Below, in pieces: positions 7,629 to 17,282 of a stretch of 64,000 nt of DNA. The translations under genes and the position numbers were made by a program. This DNA comes from Desulforamulus aeronauticus DSM 10349 (lineage in GTDB: Bacteria; Bacillota; Desulfotomaculia; Desulfotomaculales; Desulfotomaculaceae), in contig NZ_FRAR01000005.1 of assembly GCF_900142375.1 (NCBI RefSeq), forward strand, positions 180,751 to 244,750. The letters run 5' to 3'. How positions within the stretch are numbered: the stretch's first letter is position 1; each line of letters opens with the position of its first letter. The notes beneath the pieces were generated by a model that saw only the letters and a list, made by a program, of their open reading frames with translations, did no database searches and had not been told where the DNA came from.

Positions 7629-8534
7629 GTGATAGAGGAGATGAATCAATGTCTCTCTATTGGTGCCACCCAGCATATAGATTTGTTGAAGGACCGGCTT
7701 GGCAGAGAATTGAGAGTCGATGAGGGTGAAAGAATTAGAATCAAAATGACTGAAAATCCTGCCGGTAACATCACATTTTTATCCTGTGATTTCAACGGAA
7801 TTTTATGCAGTGGGAGACATCAGGATGAAGAAATCTTATTTAAGCATTTTGTAGCAGATATTTTATCCGATATCATCATGAATCAATGGGAAAGGGCTCT
7901 GCTAAAGGATATCATTCGTGAGACTTATTATTATTTCAATGAGGAAGAAAAGAAAACCATTCTGCAATATACCTTGGATTATACTAATGGTGTTAAAATG
8001 TATCCGGGAAAAATGGACCGCCGGGATCGCAAGCATTTCATTATTAAGAGGCTGGTAGAATTTTTAGAGCAAAACAATAGTATTGTTATTGACGGCTTTG
8101 TTCGTTTTCGGTTAAAAGAATATGTTAATGAAATTAAAGAAGCAGTGGACCAGGCTGTAGACGAATTTCTTATGGAACGGGAATACCGGGAATTTATCCA
8201 ACTGCTAAAATATTTTGTGGAAATTCAGGACTCCAAAGTACCCCTAGTTAATGTTTTGGTCAGTGAAAGGGGAACTTATAAGCTCTATGATGAAAATCAT
8301 CATCCCATCGACAGTGAGTTTTTAGAAGGCTTCATCCTAGATGTAATGGACAATGAAATTAATTACGAAGATTTATTAATTAGCGCCTTAATTACCATTG
8401 CACCTAATAAGATTGTTTTTCATTATGGTGTGCAGCCTGGAACAGATTCAACCCTGGATACCATCAAGAATGTTTTTGAAGATAAGGTAAGTGAATGTAG
8501 TGGTTGCAAATTATGTCAAAAGCATCAGCAATAG
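7629..8534 (+). CDS. ytxC: Putative sporulation protein YtxC
   Basis: About 300 residues, soluble, rich in charged helices, resembling the YtxC family of sporulating Firmicutes; molecular function is not known. The position, with thrS two genes downstream, matches the ytxC-thrS neighbourhood known from Bacillus. The C-terminal region has a conserved-looking CSGCKLCQKHQQ tail with three cysteines. The start could be GTG 7629 or ATG 7641; the purine-rich AGGAAGGGG upstream fits either imperfectly. CATATACTA at 7604-7612 resembles the -10 element of mother-cell sigma factors (SigE/SigK, CATA-N3-TA), in keeping with sporulation control, but the -35 is unclear. A terminator follows. Confidence 0.8.
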   Translation: MIEEMNQCLSIGATQHIDLLKDRLGRELRVDEGERIRIKMTENPAGNITFLSCDFNGILCSGRHQDEEILFKHFVADILSDIIMNQWERALLKDIIRETYYYFNEEEKKTILQYTLDYTNGVKMYPGKMDRRDRKHFIIKRLVEFLEQNNSIVIDGFVRFRLKEYVNEIKEAVDQAVDEFLMEREYREFIQLLKYFVEIQDSKVPLVNVLVSERGTYKLYDENHHPIDSEFLEGFILDVMDNEINYEDLLISALITIAPNKIVFHYGVQPGTDSTLDTIKNVFEDKVSECSGCKLCQKHQQ

Positions 8535-8546
8535 AGAATCAACACT

Positions 8547-8569
8547 AACCGCCTACCAGGCGGTTTTTT
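8547..8569 (+). terminator. Terminator after ytxC
   Basis: Perfect 8-bp stem AACCGCCT/AGGCGGTT with a 3-nt loop and a T run. Confidence 0.9.
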
Positions 8570-8637
8570 ATCATTGCACCTCCTTCGCCAATTTGGTATA
8601 GTTAATGTCGTTAATCGACAAACGGAGGTTATGCTCG

Positions 8638-9243
8638 GTGCAATGGTGGACAGTATTATCGATCCCAATCATTGGTGCCTTTATTGGCTGGATAACTAAC
8701 TTGATTGCGGTAAAAGCCATTTTTAAACCCTATGAACCGGTGCGCTTGTTTGGTTTACCCTGGGCAATTCAAGGTGTGGTGCCTAAGAGAAGGGCGGAGT
8801 TGGCCAGAAGTATCGGTGAAGTGGTAGAAAATGAGTTGCTTAAGATGGAGGATATAATCCATCAAATGAAGTCTCCGGAAGTATTAGATAAGATTGCTTC
8901 ATCTGCCAGCGAATCCATTCGCGGCATGGTAGTTGAGCGGATTCCCATGTGGGTGCCCACTACCATTCGCACGGTAATCCTGGAAATGATGGGGGACATG
9001 CTGCAGAAGCAAATGCCCCAGGTGATTAATCAAATTATAGATCAGGCCGGAGGCAGCATCGTTGAAAAGGTTAAACTTTCCCAACTAGTGGAAGAGCGTA
9101 TGAATGCTTATGATATTAGGCATTTGGAAAAAATTATCGTGACAGTGGCTGCCCGTGAATTGAAACACATCGAAATTATCGGTGGGATATTGGGATTTCT
9201 GATCGGTCTGGTACAAGTGACTATTGTGTATCTCTCAACTTGA
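8638..9243 (+). CDS. DUF445 family membrane protein
   Basis: A 201-residue protein with an N-terminal membrane helix (TVLSIPIIGAFIGWITNLIAV) and a C-terminal one (IIGGILGFLIGLVQVTIVYL) enclosing a helical soluble region. The motif GWITNLIAVKAIFKPYEP close to the N-terminus is typical of DUF445/YheB-like proteins, whose function is unknown. GTG 8638 is the start: GGAGGT lies 8 bases upstream. The frame is open to ATG 8605, but that extension would include the Shine-Dalgarno sequence itself. Its stop codon is embedded in the -35 box of the thrS promoter. Confidence 0.85.
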   Translation: MQWWTVLSIPIIGAFIGWITNLIAVKAIFKPYEPVRLFGLPWAIQGVVPKRRAELARSIGEVVENELLKMEDIIHQMKSPEVLDKIASSASESIRGMVVERIPMWVPTTIRTVILEMMGDMLQKQMPQVINQIIDQAGGSIVEKVKLSQLVEERMNAYDIRHLEKIIVTVAARELKHIEIIGGILGFLIGLVQVTIVYLST

Positions 9244-9268
9244 CATTACCTATAAGTTTTTCTATAAT
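9240..9268 (+). promoter_or_regulatory. Consensus SigA promoter of the thrS T-box
   Basis: TTGACA, 17-nt spacer, TATAAT: a perfect consensus promoter. The TTGACA overlaps the TGA stop of the DUF445 gene, a very tight packing. Confidence 0.9.
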
Positions 9269-9274
9269 GATTTC

Positions 9275-9517
9275 GTAATTAAATATTTTGCTATGAAAAG
9301 GAAAAGTACTTCAGTATACTCGTCCAGAGAGGAAATGCCGTAGGCTGTAAGCATTTCCCGATGTGGCTGAATGAAAAACCACCTTGGAGCAGCTTGTTGA
9401 AATGAAGTATGCAAGCCGGAGAGACACCGTTACTGTCGTTAGAGGTGGGAGTGTAAACTCCAACCAGGGTGGAACCGCGGAAACATCCCGTCCCTGATTT
9501 TTCAGGGACGGTTTTTT
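9275..9517 (+). promoter_or_regulatory. T-box riboswitch controlling thrS
   Basis: The conserved T-box core AGGGTGGAACCGCGG is at 9466-9480, followed by terminator CCGTCCCTGA/TCAGGGACGG (9488-9511) and a T run. The long stem-I region occupies about 9300-9420. ACC triplets at 9378-9383 are candidates for the threonine specifier codon, but I could not fold stem I with certainty. Uncharged tRNA-Thr binding would favour antitermination and thrS expression. Confidence 0.93.
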
Positions 9518-9550
9518 ATTTTTGTCTAACAATCGAAAGGAGATTTGATT

Positions 9551-11461
9551 ATGGTACAGGTAAGACTTAAGGACGGCTCGGTCCGGGAGTACCCTGCGGG
9601 TAGCACTGTGCTTGAAGTGGCTAAGAGCATCAGTCAGGGATTGGCCAGGGAGGCGTTGGCCGGCAAAGTAAACGGAAAAGTTGTCGATTTGAACTACCCA
9701 TTGCAGGAAGATGCGGCACTGGAATTACTGACTTTTAATGACGAAGAGGGATGTGCGGTTTACCGCCACAGTTCGGCTCACGTGTTGGCGCAGGCTGTGA
9801 AAAGACTTTTCCCGGAAGCTAAGCTGGCCATTGGACCTGCTATTCAGGACGGTTATTATTACGATTTTGATGTACCGCAGCCCTTTACTCCAGTTCAATT
9901 GGAGCAAATTGAAGAGGAAATGAACAAGATTATTAAAGAGGATATTCCCTTTAAGCGGCTGGAAATCTCCCGGCCAGAGGCTTTGGGCCGTTTCCAGAAC
10001 CAAGAGGAACTGTATAAAGTAGAATTAATTAATGATCTACCGGAAGATGCTGTTATCTCCTGCTACCAGCAAGGGGATTTTGAGGATCTTTGCGCTGGGC
10101 CCCATGTCCCTTCCACAGGTCGCTTAAAGAGCATCAAGCTAATGAGTATTGCCGGTGCCTACTGGCGGGGGAACGAGAAAAATAAAATGCTCCAGCGCAT
10201 TTATGGCACCTCCTTTCCTAAGAAGGCACTGCTGGATGAGCACCTATTCCGCATTGAGGAAGCTAAGCGTCGGGATCACCGCAAACTGGGAGCGGAATTA
10301 GATCTTTACAGTATCCAAGAAGAAGGCCCTGGCTTTCCCTTTTTCCATCCCAAAGGGATGATCTTGCGCAACGAATTGGAGAACTTTTGGCGTTTAGAGC
10401 ACAAAAGACGGGGCTACCAAGAAATTCGTACACCCGTTATCTTAAACAGAGGGCTTTGGGAGCAGTCCGGTCATTGGGACCATTATAAAGAGAATATGTA
10501 CTTTACCAAAATTGACGAGGGAGATTATGCTGTTAAGCCCATGAACTGCCCTGGTAGTATTTTGGTGTATAGAGCCAAAATGCATAGCTACCGGGATTTG
10601 CCCCTAAGGTGGGGTGAACTGGGACTGGTGCACCGGCATGAATTATCCGGTGCTTTGCATGGTCTAATGCGGGTACGCTGCTTTACCCAGGATGATGCCC
10701 ACATCTTTTTGCTGCCCAGTCAAATCAAGGAAGAAATCATTGGGGTTATTGATCTGTTCGACTACTTCTATAATACCTTTGGCTTACAATACCATGTAGA
10801 ACTTTCCACCCGCCCGGAAAAATCCATGGGTTCCGATGAGATCTGGGAAATGGCCACCAATTCTTTAAGGGACGCTTTGGAAGCTAAGCAGGTGAAGTTT
10901 AAAATCAACGAGGGTGACGGTGCCTTCTACGGACCCAAAATTGACTTTCACTTAACCGACAGTCTAGGCCGTACCTGGCAGTGCGGTACTATTCAATTGG
11001 ATTTCCAGATGCCGGAGAAATTTGAGCTAACTTATGTGGGTGAAGATGGTCAGAAACATCGTCCGGTCATGATTCATCGGGTGGTTTTCGGCAGCATTGA
11101 GCGTTTTATTGGCATTCTCACGGAACACTTTGCCGGTGCTTTCCCGGTTTGGCTGGCGCCGATTCAGGTACGGGTGATGCCCATTACCGACAAGCATCAT
11201 GAATATGCTAACACTGTGGTGAAAAAGATGCAGGAACTGGATATCCGGGTTGAATTGGATGCCCGCAATGAAAAGATCAACTACAAGATCAGAGAAGCAC
11301 AAACTCAAAAGATTCCTTATATGCTGGTCATCGGTGACCGGGAGATGGAACAAGGTGCCGTAGCCGTCCGCCAGCGCGGTAAGGGCGATATCGGTGCTAT
11401 TCAGGTGGAGGAGTTTATTAACACTGTGCAGGCTGATATTAAAAATAAGACTATCTTTTAG
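9551..11461 (+). CDS. thrS: Threonine--tRNA ligase
   Basis: Class II aminoacyl-tRNA synthetase charging tRNA-Thr with threonine. At 636 residues it is full length. The N-terminal TGS domain (residues 1-60) is followed by the editing/SAD domain with HSSAHVLAQAV near residue 75. The catalytic core includes the MNCPGS and RCFTQDDAHIF (motif 2) regions and the conserved QCGTIQLDF. The C-terminal anticodon-binding domain begins around residue 535. ATG 9551 lies 8 bases after AAAGGAGA; a TTG at 9545 is in frame but less likely. It is the sole gene of the T-box transcript; the next promoter (11477) starts the infC operon. Confidence 0.98.
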   Translation: MVQVRLKDGSVREYPAGSTVLEVAKSISQGLAREALAGKVNGKVVDLNYPLQEDAALELLTFNDEEGCAVYRHSSAHVLAQAVKRLFPEAKLAIGPAIQDGYYYDFDVPQPFTPVQLEQIEEEMNKIIKEDIPFKRLEISRPEALGRFQNQEELYKVELINDLPEDAVISCYQQGDFEDLCAGPHVPSTGRLKSIKLMSIAGAYWRGNEKNKMLQRIYGTSFPKKALLDEHLFRIEEAKRRDHRKLGAELDLYSIQEEGPGFPFFHPKGMILRNELENFWRLEHKRRGYQEIRTPVILNRGLWEQSGHWDHYKENMYFTKIDEGDYAVKPMNCPGSILVYRAKMHSYRDLPLRWGELGLVHRHELSGALHGLMRVRCFTQDDAHIFLLPSQIKEEIIGVIDLFDYFYNTFGLQYHVELSTRPEKSMGSDEIWEMATNSLRDALEAKQVKFKINEGDGAFYGPKIDFHLTDSLGRTWQCGTIQLDFQMPEKFELTYVGEDGQKHRPVMIHRVVFGSIERFIGILTEHFAGAFPVWLAPIQVRVMPITDKHHEYANTVVKKMQELDIRVELDARNEKINYKIREAQTQKIPYMLVIGDREMEQGAVAVRQRGKGDIGAIQVEEFINTVQADIKNKTIF

Positions 11462-11476
11462 GGAAGTAGCAAAACC

Positions 11477-11505
11477 TTGACTCCGCAGCCAGACTGTGGT
11501 AATAT
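11477..11505 (+). promoter_or_regulatory. SigA promoter of the infC-rpmI-rplT operon
   Basis: TTGACT, 17-nt spacer, TAATAT, placed just upstream of the L20 leader. Confidence 0.8.
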
Positions 11506-11533
11506 AGCAAAGGTGTTAAAAACAAAATACTTT

Positions 11534-11660
11534 TACAGTCAAGTAGAAGCCTCCCGCTTCTCACCTTACAACCACAGTTCGTAAGGTTACCAATGTAAAC
11601 AATATTTCTTATTGTCTTGCGTTTATTAGCGGGTGTCTGTACACCCGCTTTTATTATTTT
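11534..11660 (+). promoter_or_regulatory. L20 leader (ribosomal protein L20 autoregulatory RNA) with terminator
   Basis: The stretch with ACAGTCAAGTAGAAGCCT, CGCTTCTCACCTTAC and CGTAAGGTTACC follows the L20-leader consensus of Firmicutes. It mimics the L20 site on 23S rRNA. Its expression platform is the terminator AGCGGGTGT/ACACCCGCT (11628-11649) followed by TTTTATTATTTT. Free L20 binding favours termination and lowers infC-rpmI-rplT expression. Confidence 0.88.
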
Positions 11661-11688
11661 ATCAATATTTTTAAGGAGGTGAGTATAC

Positions 11689-12210
11689 ATTTCCAAGGAG
11701 CAACGCATTAATGAAGAGATTCGAGCCCGGGAGGTACGGGTTGTCGATGCTGAAAACAACCAGTTGGGTATTATGTCTGTGAAAGATGCTCTCCGCATTG
11801 CAGAAGAAAAACAACTGGATTTGGTTGAGGTAGCTCCCCAGGCCAAGCCTCCGGTTTGCCGTATTATGGATTTTGGTAAGTTCAAGTATGAGCAAAGCAA
11901 ACGGGATAAAGAAGCTAAAAAGAGACAGCGCATTATCCAGGTGAAAGAAGTTAAGCTGCGTCCCCGTATTGAGGATCATGACTATGAAGTTAAGGCCAAG
12001 AATGCCGAACGTTTCTTGAAAGACGGCGATAAGGTAAAGGTTACCATTATGTTTCGAGGCCGCGAAATTGTTCATACCGAATTGGGTAGGAAGTTACTGG
12101 AACGCCTGGCTAACGATATGAAAGACATTTGCTCTGTTGAAAGACACGCTAAACTCGAAGGTAAAAATATGATTATGATCTTAGCTCCAAAAAATGAAAG
12201 ACAAGACTAG
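11689..12210 (+). CDS. infC: Translation initiation factor IF-3, AUU start codon
   Basis: IF-3 binds the 30S subunit, checks start codon-anticodon pairing and prevents premature subunit joining. The true start is the non-canonical ATT at 11689: AAGGAGGTG lies 7 bases upstream, and the N-terminal sequence SKEQRINEEIRAREVRVVD encoded from it is the conserved IF-3 start. The first ATG in frame, at 11764, would delete 25 conserved residues. From ATT the product is 173 residues, the usual length. An AUU start is known from infC elsewhere and lets IF-3 repress its own translation. First gene of infC-rpmI-rplT under the L20 leader. Confidence 0.95.
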   Translation: MSKEQRINEEIRAREVRVVDAENNQLGIMSVKDALRIAEEKQLDLVEVAPQAKPPVCRIMDFGKFKYEQSKRDKEAKKRQRIIQVKEVKLRPRIEDHDYEVKAKNAERFLKDGDKVKVTIMFRGREIVHTELGRKLLERLANDMKDICSVERHAKLEGKNMIMILAPKNERQD

Positions 12211-12226
12211 AAAGGAGTTGCCCTAG

Positions 12227-12421
12227 ATGCCCAAAATTAAAACCCACCGTGGGGCCGCTAAAAGATTTAAAAAGACTGGTACTGGCAAAATCCGTGGTTG
12301 GCATGCCTTCCATAGCCACATTCTCGGTAAGAAAACCGCTAAACGTAAACGTAATCTGCGCAAGTCTCTTATCGTCAGTGAGGCAAATGCCGTTCAACTG
12401 AGAAGGCTGCTGCCTTACTAA
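12227..12421 (+). CDS. rpmI: 50S ribosomal protein L35
   Basis: A 64-residue, highly basic ribosomal protein with the typical start [20 protein letters not shown] and full length for L35. It lies 16 bases downstream of infC with its own Shine-Dalgarno (AAAGGAG) and is co-transcribed with infC and rplT. Confidence 0.97.
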   Translation: MPKIKTHRGAAKRFKKTGTGKIRGWHAFHSHILGKKTAKRKRNLRKSLIVSEANAVQLRRLLPY

Positions 12422-12459
12422 ACTAAGAATTTTTGTACTCGTAGAAGGAGGTAATCATC

Positions 12460-12816
12460 ATGCCACGGGCTAAAAGCAGTGTGGTTTCACGCAATAGACA
12501 CAGAAAAGTTTTAAAGCTAGCTAAGGGGTATAGAGCTTCCCGCAGCAAGCTGTTTAGGGTAGCTAATCAGGCCGTTATGAAGGCTCTGTTTTATGCTTAC
12601 AGAGACCGTCGTCAGAAAAAACGTGATTTCCGCAAGCTTTGGATTGCACGTATTAATGCCGCTACCCGTATCAACGGTTTATCCTACAGCCGTTTTATCA
12701 ATGGTTTGAAAAAAGCTGGTGTAGAGGTTAACCGTAAAATGCTGGCCGATCTGGCTGTAAATGATGCGAAAGCATTTAATCAGCTGGTAGAGGTAGCAAA
12801 GTCCAACCTAGCTTAA
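12460..12816 (+). CDS. rplT: 50S ribosomal protein L20
   Basis: A 118-residue ribosomal protein starting [19 protein letters not shown], full length for L20. It is needed for early 50S assembly and also acts as the repressor of its own operon through the leader at 11534. GAAGGAGG precedes the ATG. It is the last gene of the operon, closed by a strong terminator. Confidence 0.98.
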   Translation: MPRAKSSVVSRNRHRKVLKLAKGYRASRSKLFRVANQAVMKALFYAYRDRRQKKRDFRKLWIARINAATRINGLSYSRFINGLKKAGVEVNRKMLADLAVNDAKAFNQLVEVAKSNLA

Positions 12817-12850
12817 TTTTTGTATAAATTTATAAAGCTGCATTTAAACT

Positions 12851-12890
12851 AAAGGCATGGTTACAGTACCATGCCTTTACTATATTTTTG
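12851..12890 (+). terminator. Terminator of infC-rpmI-rplT
   Basis: Ten-base-pair perfect stem AAAGGCATGG/CCATGCCTTT followed by ACTATATTTTT. Confidence 0.85.
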
Positions 12891-12953
12891 TGGTATTTAT
12901 TAGGTTGATTTACTATAATATAGCTTGTATCCTAGGGCAAGAAGGTGTCTTTT

Positions 12954-14288
12954 TTGCAAACCCATGCAGGTTTTTTGAGTCACCCGTCCCGTGTGTTAGT
13001 GACGGGTTTTGCCGCTGTAATTCTCTTAGGAGTTTTTTTGTTAATGTTGCCTATCTCCTCAGCAAGCGGCCAGCCTACGGGTTTTCTTACCGCTCTTTTT
13101 ACAGCCACCTCAGCGACCTGTGTAACAGGGCTGGTGGTAGTGGACACGGGAACCTATTGGAGCACTTTTGGACATGTTGTTATCATTAGTTTAATTCAAG
13201 TGGGTGGTTTGGGTTTTATGACCATGGCGGTTTTGTTTTGGCTGCTCATGGGACGTCGGGTTACTTTGCGGGAACGACTTTTGATTCAGGAATCCCTTAA
13301 TGTAATTGATCTTAGTGGTTTGATTCGCTTAGCTAAAAAGGTACTTCTACTAACATTGATCATTGAATTAGTGGTTGCCCTGCTGCTCACATTACGGTTT
13401 ATCCCTGATTTTGGCTACCCTACAGGGATATGGTATAGCTTGTTTCATGCTATTTCCGGTTTTAATAACGCAGGCTTTGACCTAATGGGTGGGTTTCGTA
13501 GCCTAACAGGATATGTGGAAGATCCGATCATTAACTTTGCTATTAGTATTGATATTATCCTAGGTGGTATTGGCTTTACAGTGATGGCAGATCTACTCCA
13601 GTATCGAAAGAGACAAAGGTTAAGTTTACATACCAAGTTAGCCCTATTGGTAACAGCTGCATTACTGCTGGTGGGGACACTTGTCATTTTCCTGTTGGAG
13701 TTTCATAATACTTTGCAACCTTTAAGTTGGAGTGGCAAGCTTTGGGCCAGTTGGTTTCAGTCAGTGGTTCCCCGTACGGCGGGGTTCAATAGCCTCGATC
13801 TGACAGCTTTGCGCCCGGCAACACTTTTCTTTATGGTAATTTTAATGTTTATCGGAGCATCTCCCGGTTCCACCGGGGGCGGGATTAAAACCACCACTTT
13901 CGCTTTACCTGGACTAGCGGTGTTTTCCTTAGCCCGGGGCAAAGAGGATGCGGAACTCTTTGGCCGTAGAATCCCTAAGGAACAGGTATATAAGGGTTTA
14001 GCAATTATACTTCTTGCTGTAAGCTGGGTTGTTTTGGCTACTCTAATTTTAGATGTTGTAGAAAAGGCAGATTTTCTTAGAATATTATTTGAGGTGGTTT
14101 CTGCCCTAGCCACCGTGGGTTCAACAGCTGGTTTAACACCGACTCTTTCAGATACCGGACGCATCGTTATTATCATAACCATGTTCCTAGGGCGTGTGGG
14201 CCCACTAACAGTGGCCTATGCTCTGTCGACCAGACAAAGAAGAAAACAACAGTTCCGTTATGCCGAAGAGAGAATCATTATTGGTTAG
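12954..14288 (+). CDS. Trk/Ktr-type potassium channel subunit
   Basis: Membrane subunit of a KtrAB/TrkAH potassium uptake system. About 444 residues with the four-fold M1-P-M2 architecture; the selectivity-loop regions can be seen at SATCVTGLVVVDTG, SGFNNAGFDLM, RTAGFNSLDL and STAGLTPTLS. TTG 12954 follows AGAAGG at about 8 bases; an in-frame GTG at 12945 overlaps that site. The gene for the cytoplasmic RCK subunit follows 13 bases downstream, so the two form one operon. The length and single-RCK partner favour the Ktr (KtrB) subfamily, but annotators often use trkH. Confidence 0.93.
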   Translation: MQTHAGFLSHPSRVLVTGFAAVILLGVFLLMLPISSASGQPTGFLTALFTATSATCVTGLVVVDTGTYWSTFGHVVIISLIQVGGLGFMTMAVLFWLLMGRRVTLRERLLIQESLNVIDLSGLIRLAKKVLLLTLIIELVVALLLTLRFIPDFGYPTGIWYSLFHAISGFNNAGFDLMGGFRSLTGYVEDPIINFAISIDIILGGIGFTVMADLLQYRKRQRLSLHTKLALLVTAALLLVGTLVIFLLEFHNTLQPLSWSGKLWASWFQSVVPRTAGFNSLDLTALRPATLFFMVILMFIGASPGSTGGGIKTTTFALPGLAVFSLARGKEDAELFGRRIPKEQVYKGLAIILLAVSWVVLATLILDVVEKADFLRILFEVVSALATVGSTAGLTPTLSDTGRIVIIITMFLGRVGPLTVAYALSTRQRRKQQFRYAEERIIIG

Positions 14289-14301
14289 GAGGCACCCTGT
14301 T

Positions 14302-14958
14302 ATGAAACAATTTGCCATCATTGGGTTGGGGCGATTTGGCAGCAGTGTGGCCATTACACTTTCTAAAATGGGTTATGAAATACTTGGCCTGGATATAAGC
14401 GAGGAACGGGTAAATGGGATCGTGGAATATGTCACCCACGCAGTACAGGTAGACGCCCTTGATGAACACGCCCTAAAGGCGGTGGGTATTCGTAATTTTG
14501 ATGTGGTGGTAGTGGCCATAGGGCAAGATATTCAGTCTAATATTTTAGCTACAGTAATGCTGAAGGAAATGGGTGTCAAATATGTTGTGGCCAAAGCTCA
14601 GAATGCTTTACATGGTAAGGTGCTAGAACGAGTTGGGGCAGATAAAGTGGTGTTCCCAGAAAGGGATATGGGAGAGAGAGTGGCCCATGCTCTGGTATCC
14701 AAGAACATCATGGAGCAAATCTCCCTCTCACCAGAATTCAGTTTGGTGGAGATGGTGGTGCCGCCGCAGTTTGTTAATAAGACTCTGGTGGAATCTCAGG
14801 CCAGAAATAAATATGGCGTCAGTATTCTGGCCATCCGTAGGGGAGGCGAAGTGATTATTTCACCAAGGGCAGAGGAAAGAATGGTCGAAGATGATATACT
14901 GGTGGTTATTGGTAAGAACGACCGACTACAAAAATTTGAAACGGTTGAGATAGGATGA
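14302..14958 (+). CDS. Potassium uptake regulatory subunit (TrkA/KtrA, RCK_N + RCK_C)
   Basis: Cytoplasmic gating ring protein of the potassium transporter. It has 218 residues: an N-terminal Rossmann RCK domain with the nucleotide motif IGLGRFGSSVA (residues 6-16) and a C-terminal RCK_C domain (about 135-218). ATG 14302 follows TAGGAGG; the open frame extends further upstream into trkH but without a ribosome site. Its 3' end overlaps the next gene by 4 bases (ATGA), indicating translational coupling. Confidence 0.94.
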   Translation: MKQFAIIGLGRFGSSVAITLSKMGYEILGLDISEERVNGIVEYVTHAVQVDALDEHALKAVGIRNFDVVVVAIGQDIQSNILATVMLKEMGVKYVVAKAQNALHGKVLERVGADKVVFPERDMGERVAHALVSKNIMEQISLSPEFSLVEMVVPPQFVNKTLVESQARNKYGVSILAIRRGGEVIISPRAEERMVEDDILVVIGKNDRLQKFETVEIG

Positions 14959-15758
14959 TCACATCGTCGCAAAATCCAAAAATAAAATACATACGGAAAT
15001 TAGCCCAGAGAAGTTTCCGCCAGAAAGAAAGGAAACTGATCGTGGAAGGTATCCGTCTAGTGGAAGAGGCTCTGGCCAGTCATTGGAGAACGGAAACCTT
15101 TATCTATACAGAAGAAGGGGTATTGGGAGAACGAGGAGCGAGGCTTCTGGAACTGGCTGTACAAAAAGGGGTTGAAGTTTACCTAGTATCTCCCGGCCTT
15201 ATGAAGGAACTGTCCGATACTGAAACTCCCCAGGGGGTACTGGCGGTCCTGTGGCAGCCGGATATGGCTCTGGCTGATGTGTTGCCGCCGGGCCGGCAAC
15301 CGTTGGTGGTGGTGGTGGATGGGGTGCAAGATCCAGGAAATTTAGGTACCATTATCCGGTCTGCAGATGCCGCCGGGGCCGGAGGTGTGGTGTTGCTAAA
15401 GGGTACGGTGGATTTATATAATCCCAAGACCCTTCGTTCAACTATGGGTTCTTTATTTCACCTACCCATTGTGACCGTAGAGGATGTTGAGGAAACACTG
15501 AAATACCTCACCTCTGTGGGAATTACCCTGGTGGTGGGAGAACCTGTTGGTGGAGTGCCGGTTTTTGCTGCAAATCTCAAAATTCCTGTGGGGCTGGTGG
15601 TAGGCAATGAAGGTGCCGGTCCCCGGCCGGAGATTTTTCAGTACCGTCACAGCAAGGTTACGATACCCATGCCAGGACGGGCGGAATCCTTTAATGTAGC
15701 CATGGCTTCCGCCATCCTGCTATATGAGGTGGTACGTCAACGGCATAAAATTCAGTAA
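14955..15758 (+). CDS. TrmH/SpoU family RNA 2'-O-methyltransferase
   Basis: SPOUT-fold methyltransferase that methylates ribose 2'-OH in rRNA or tRNA using SAM. At 267 residues it has an N-terminal substrate-binding domain and the three SPOUT motifs: DPGNLGTIIRSADAAGA (motif 1), GLVVGNEGAGP (motif 2) and IPMPGRAESFNVAMASAI (motif 3). The gene overlaps trkA by 4 bases and is followed by the pheST leader, as in the ysgA-pheS neighbourhood of Bacillus. The exact target nucleotide is unknown. Confidence 0.92.
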   Translation: MITSSQNPKIKYIRKLAQRSFRQKERKLIVEGIRLVEEALASHWRTETFIYTEEGVLGERGARLLELAVQKGVEVYLVSPGLMKELSDTETPQGVLAVLWQPDMALADVLPPGRQPLVVVVDGVQDPGNLGTIIRSADAAGAGGVVLLKGTVDLYNPKTLRSTMGSLFHLPIVTVEDVEETLKYLTSVGITLVVGEPVGGVPVFAANLKIPVGLVVGNEGAGPRPEIFQYRHSKVTIPMPGRAESFNVAMASAILLYEVVRQRHKIQ

Positions 15759-15765
15759 ACTTTCT

Positions 15766-15793
15766 TGTTTTGAACAGTGCCATGTGGTATAAT
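15766..15793 (+). promoter_or_regulatory. Candidate promoter of the pheST leader
   Basis: TTGTTT, 16-nt spacer, TATAAT. About 35 nt downstream (15830-15862) is a short hairpin GTGGTTA/TAACCGC followed by GAATTTTTTT that looks like an early terminator, before the T-box proper. Confidence 0.5.
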
Positions 15794-15937
15794 CAGTGTC
15801 GAAAGGTCCCCAAAAAAGAATGAAAGGTTGTGGTTAGTTGTTGTTAACCGCTGAATTTTTTTGGAGGCTGTTCGAGGCTACTGGGTCTGTCAATGCTTAT
15901 ATGACGTATAGAAGGCTGGTTTTACACTAATATATTG

Positions 15938-16205
15938 TAAGCGATGAAGGGGAGCAGTACGTAGTAGGTTTCTTTCCAGGGAAAGAGGGTCGTGACTGGA
16001 AACCCTCTTAAAGAAGAGCTGCGGAAATTCACCCCCGAGCTGCGATCTGAACGTATGATAACATACCAGTAGGTGCGCCGGTTCTTCTACCGTTATCAGA
16101 AGTGGGTAAGTGAGCTTGCCCTGTAAGTGGTTCTTGCGGTCTAAGAGAACAATTTGGGTGGTACCACGGATATTTCCGTCCCTTTTTTTAGGGGGCGGTT
16201 TTTAT
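15938..16205 (+). promoter_or_regulatory. T-box riboswitch controlling pheST
   Basis: The 5' stem-I consensus GCGATGAAGGGGA(G) is at 15941. The T-box core GGGTGGTACCACGG is near 16156, and the terminator CCGTCCC/GGGGGCGG (16176-16198) with a T run sits 30 bases before pheS. A TTC triplet occurs in the distal half of stem I, but I did not prove it is the specifier. Expected to respond to uncharged tRNA-Phe. Confidence 0.92.
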
Positions 16206-16219
16206 TTTGTTCATGCTGA

Positions 16220-17257
<1,038 letters not shown>

Positions 17258-17282
17258 TCCATTTCAGGAGGTTTATAGAACC

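Noticed and set aside
12857..13189. 110-codon frame between rplT and the potassium channel gene
   Set aside because: It overlaps the terminator and the start of the channel gene in another frame and has no ribosome site.
15820..15837. Five-codon ORF (MKGCG) as a phenylalanine leader peptide
   Set aside because: It contains no phenylalanine codons and has a poor ribosome site; the T-box already explains regulation.
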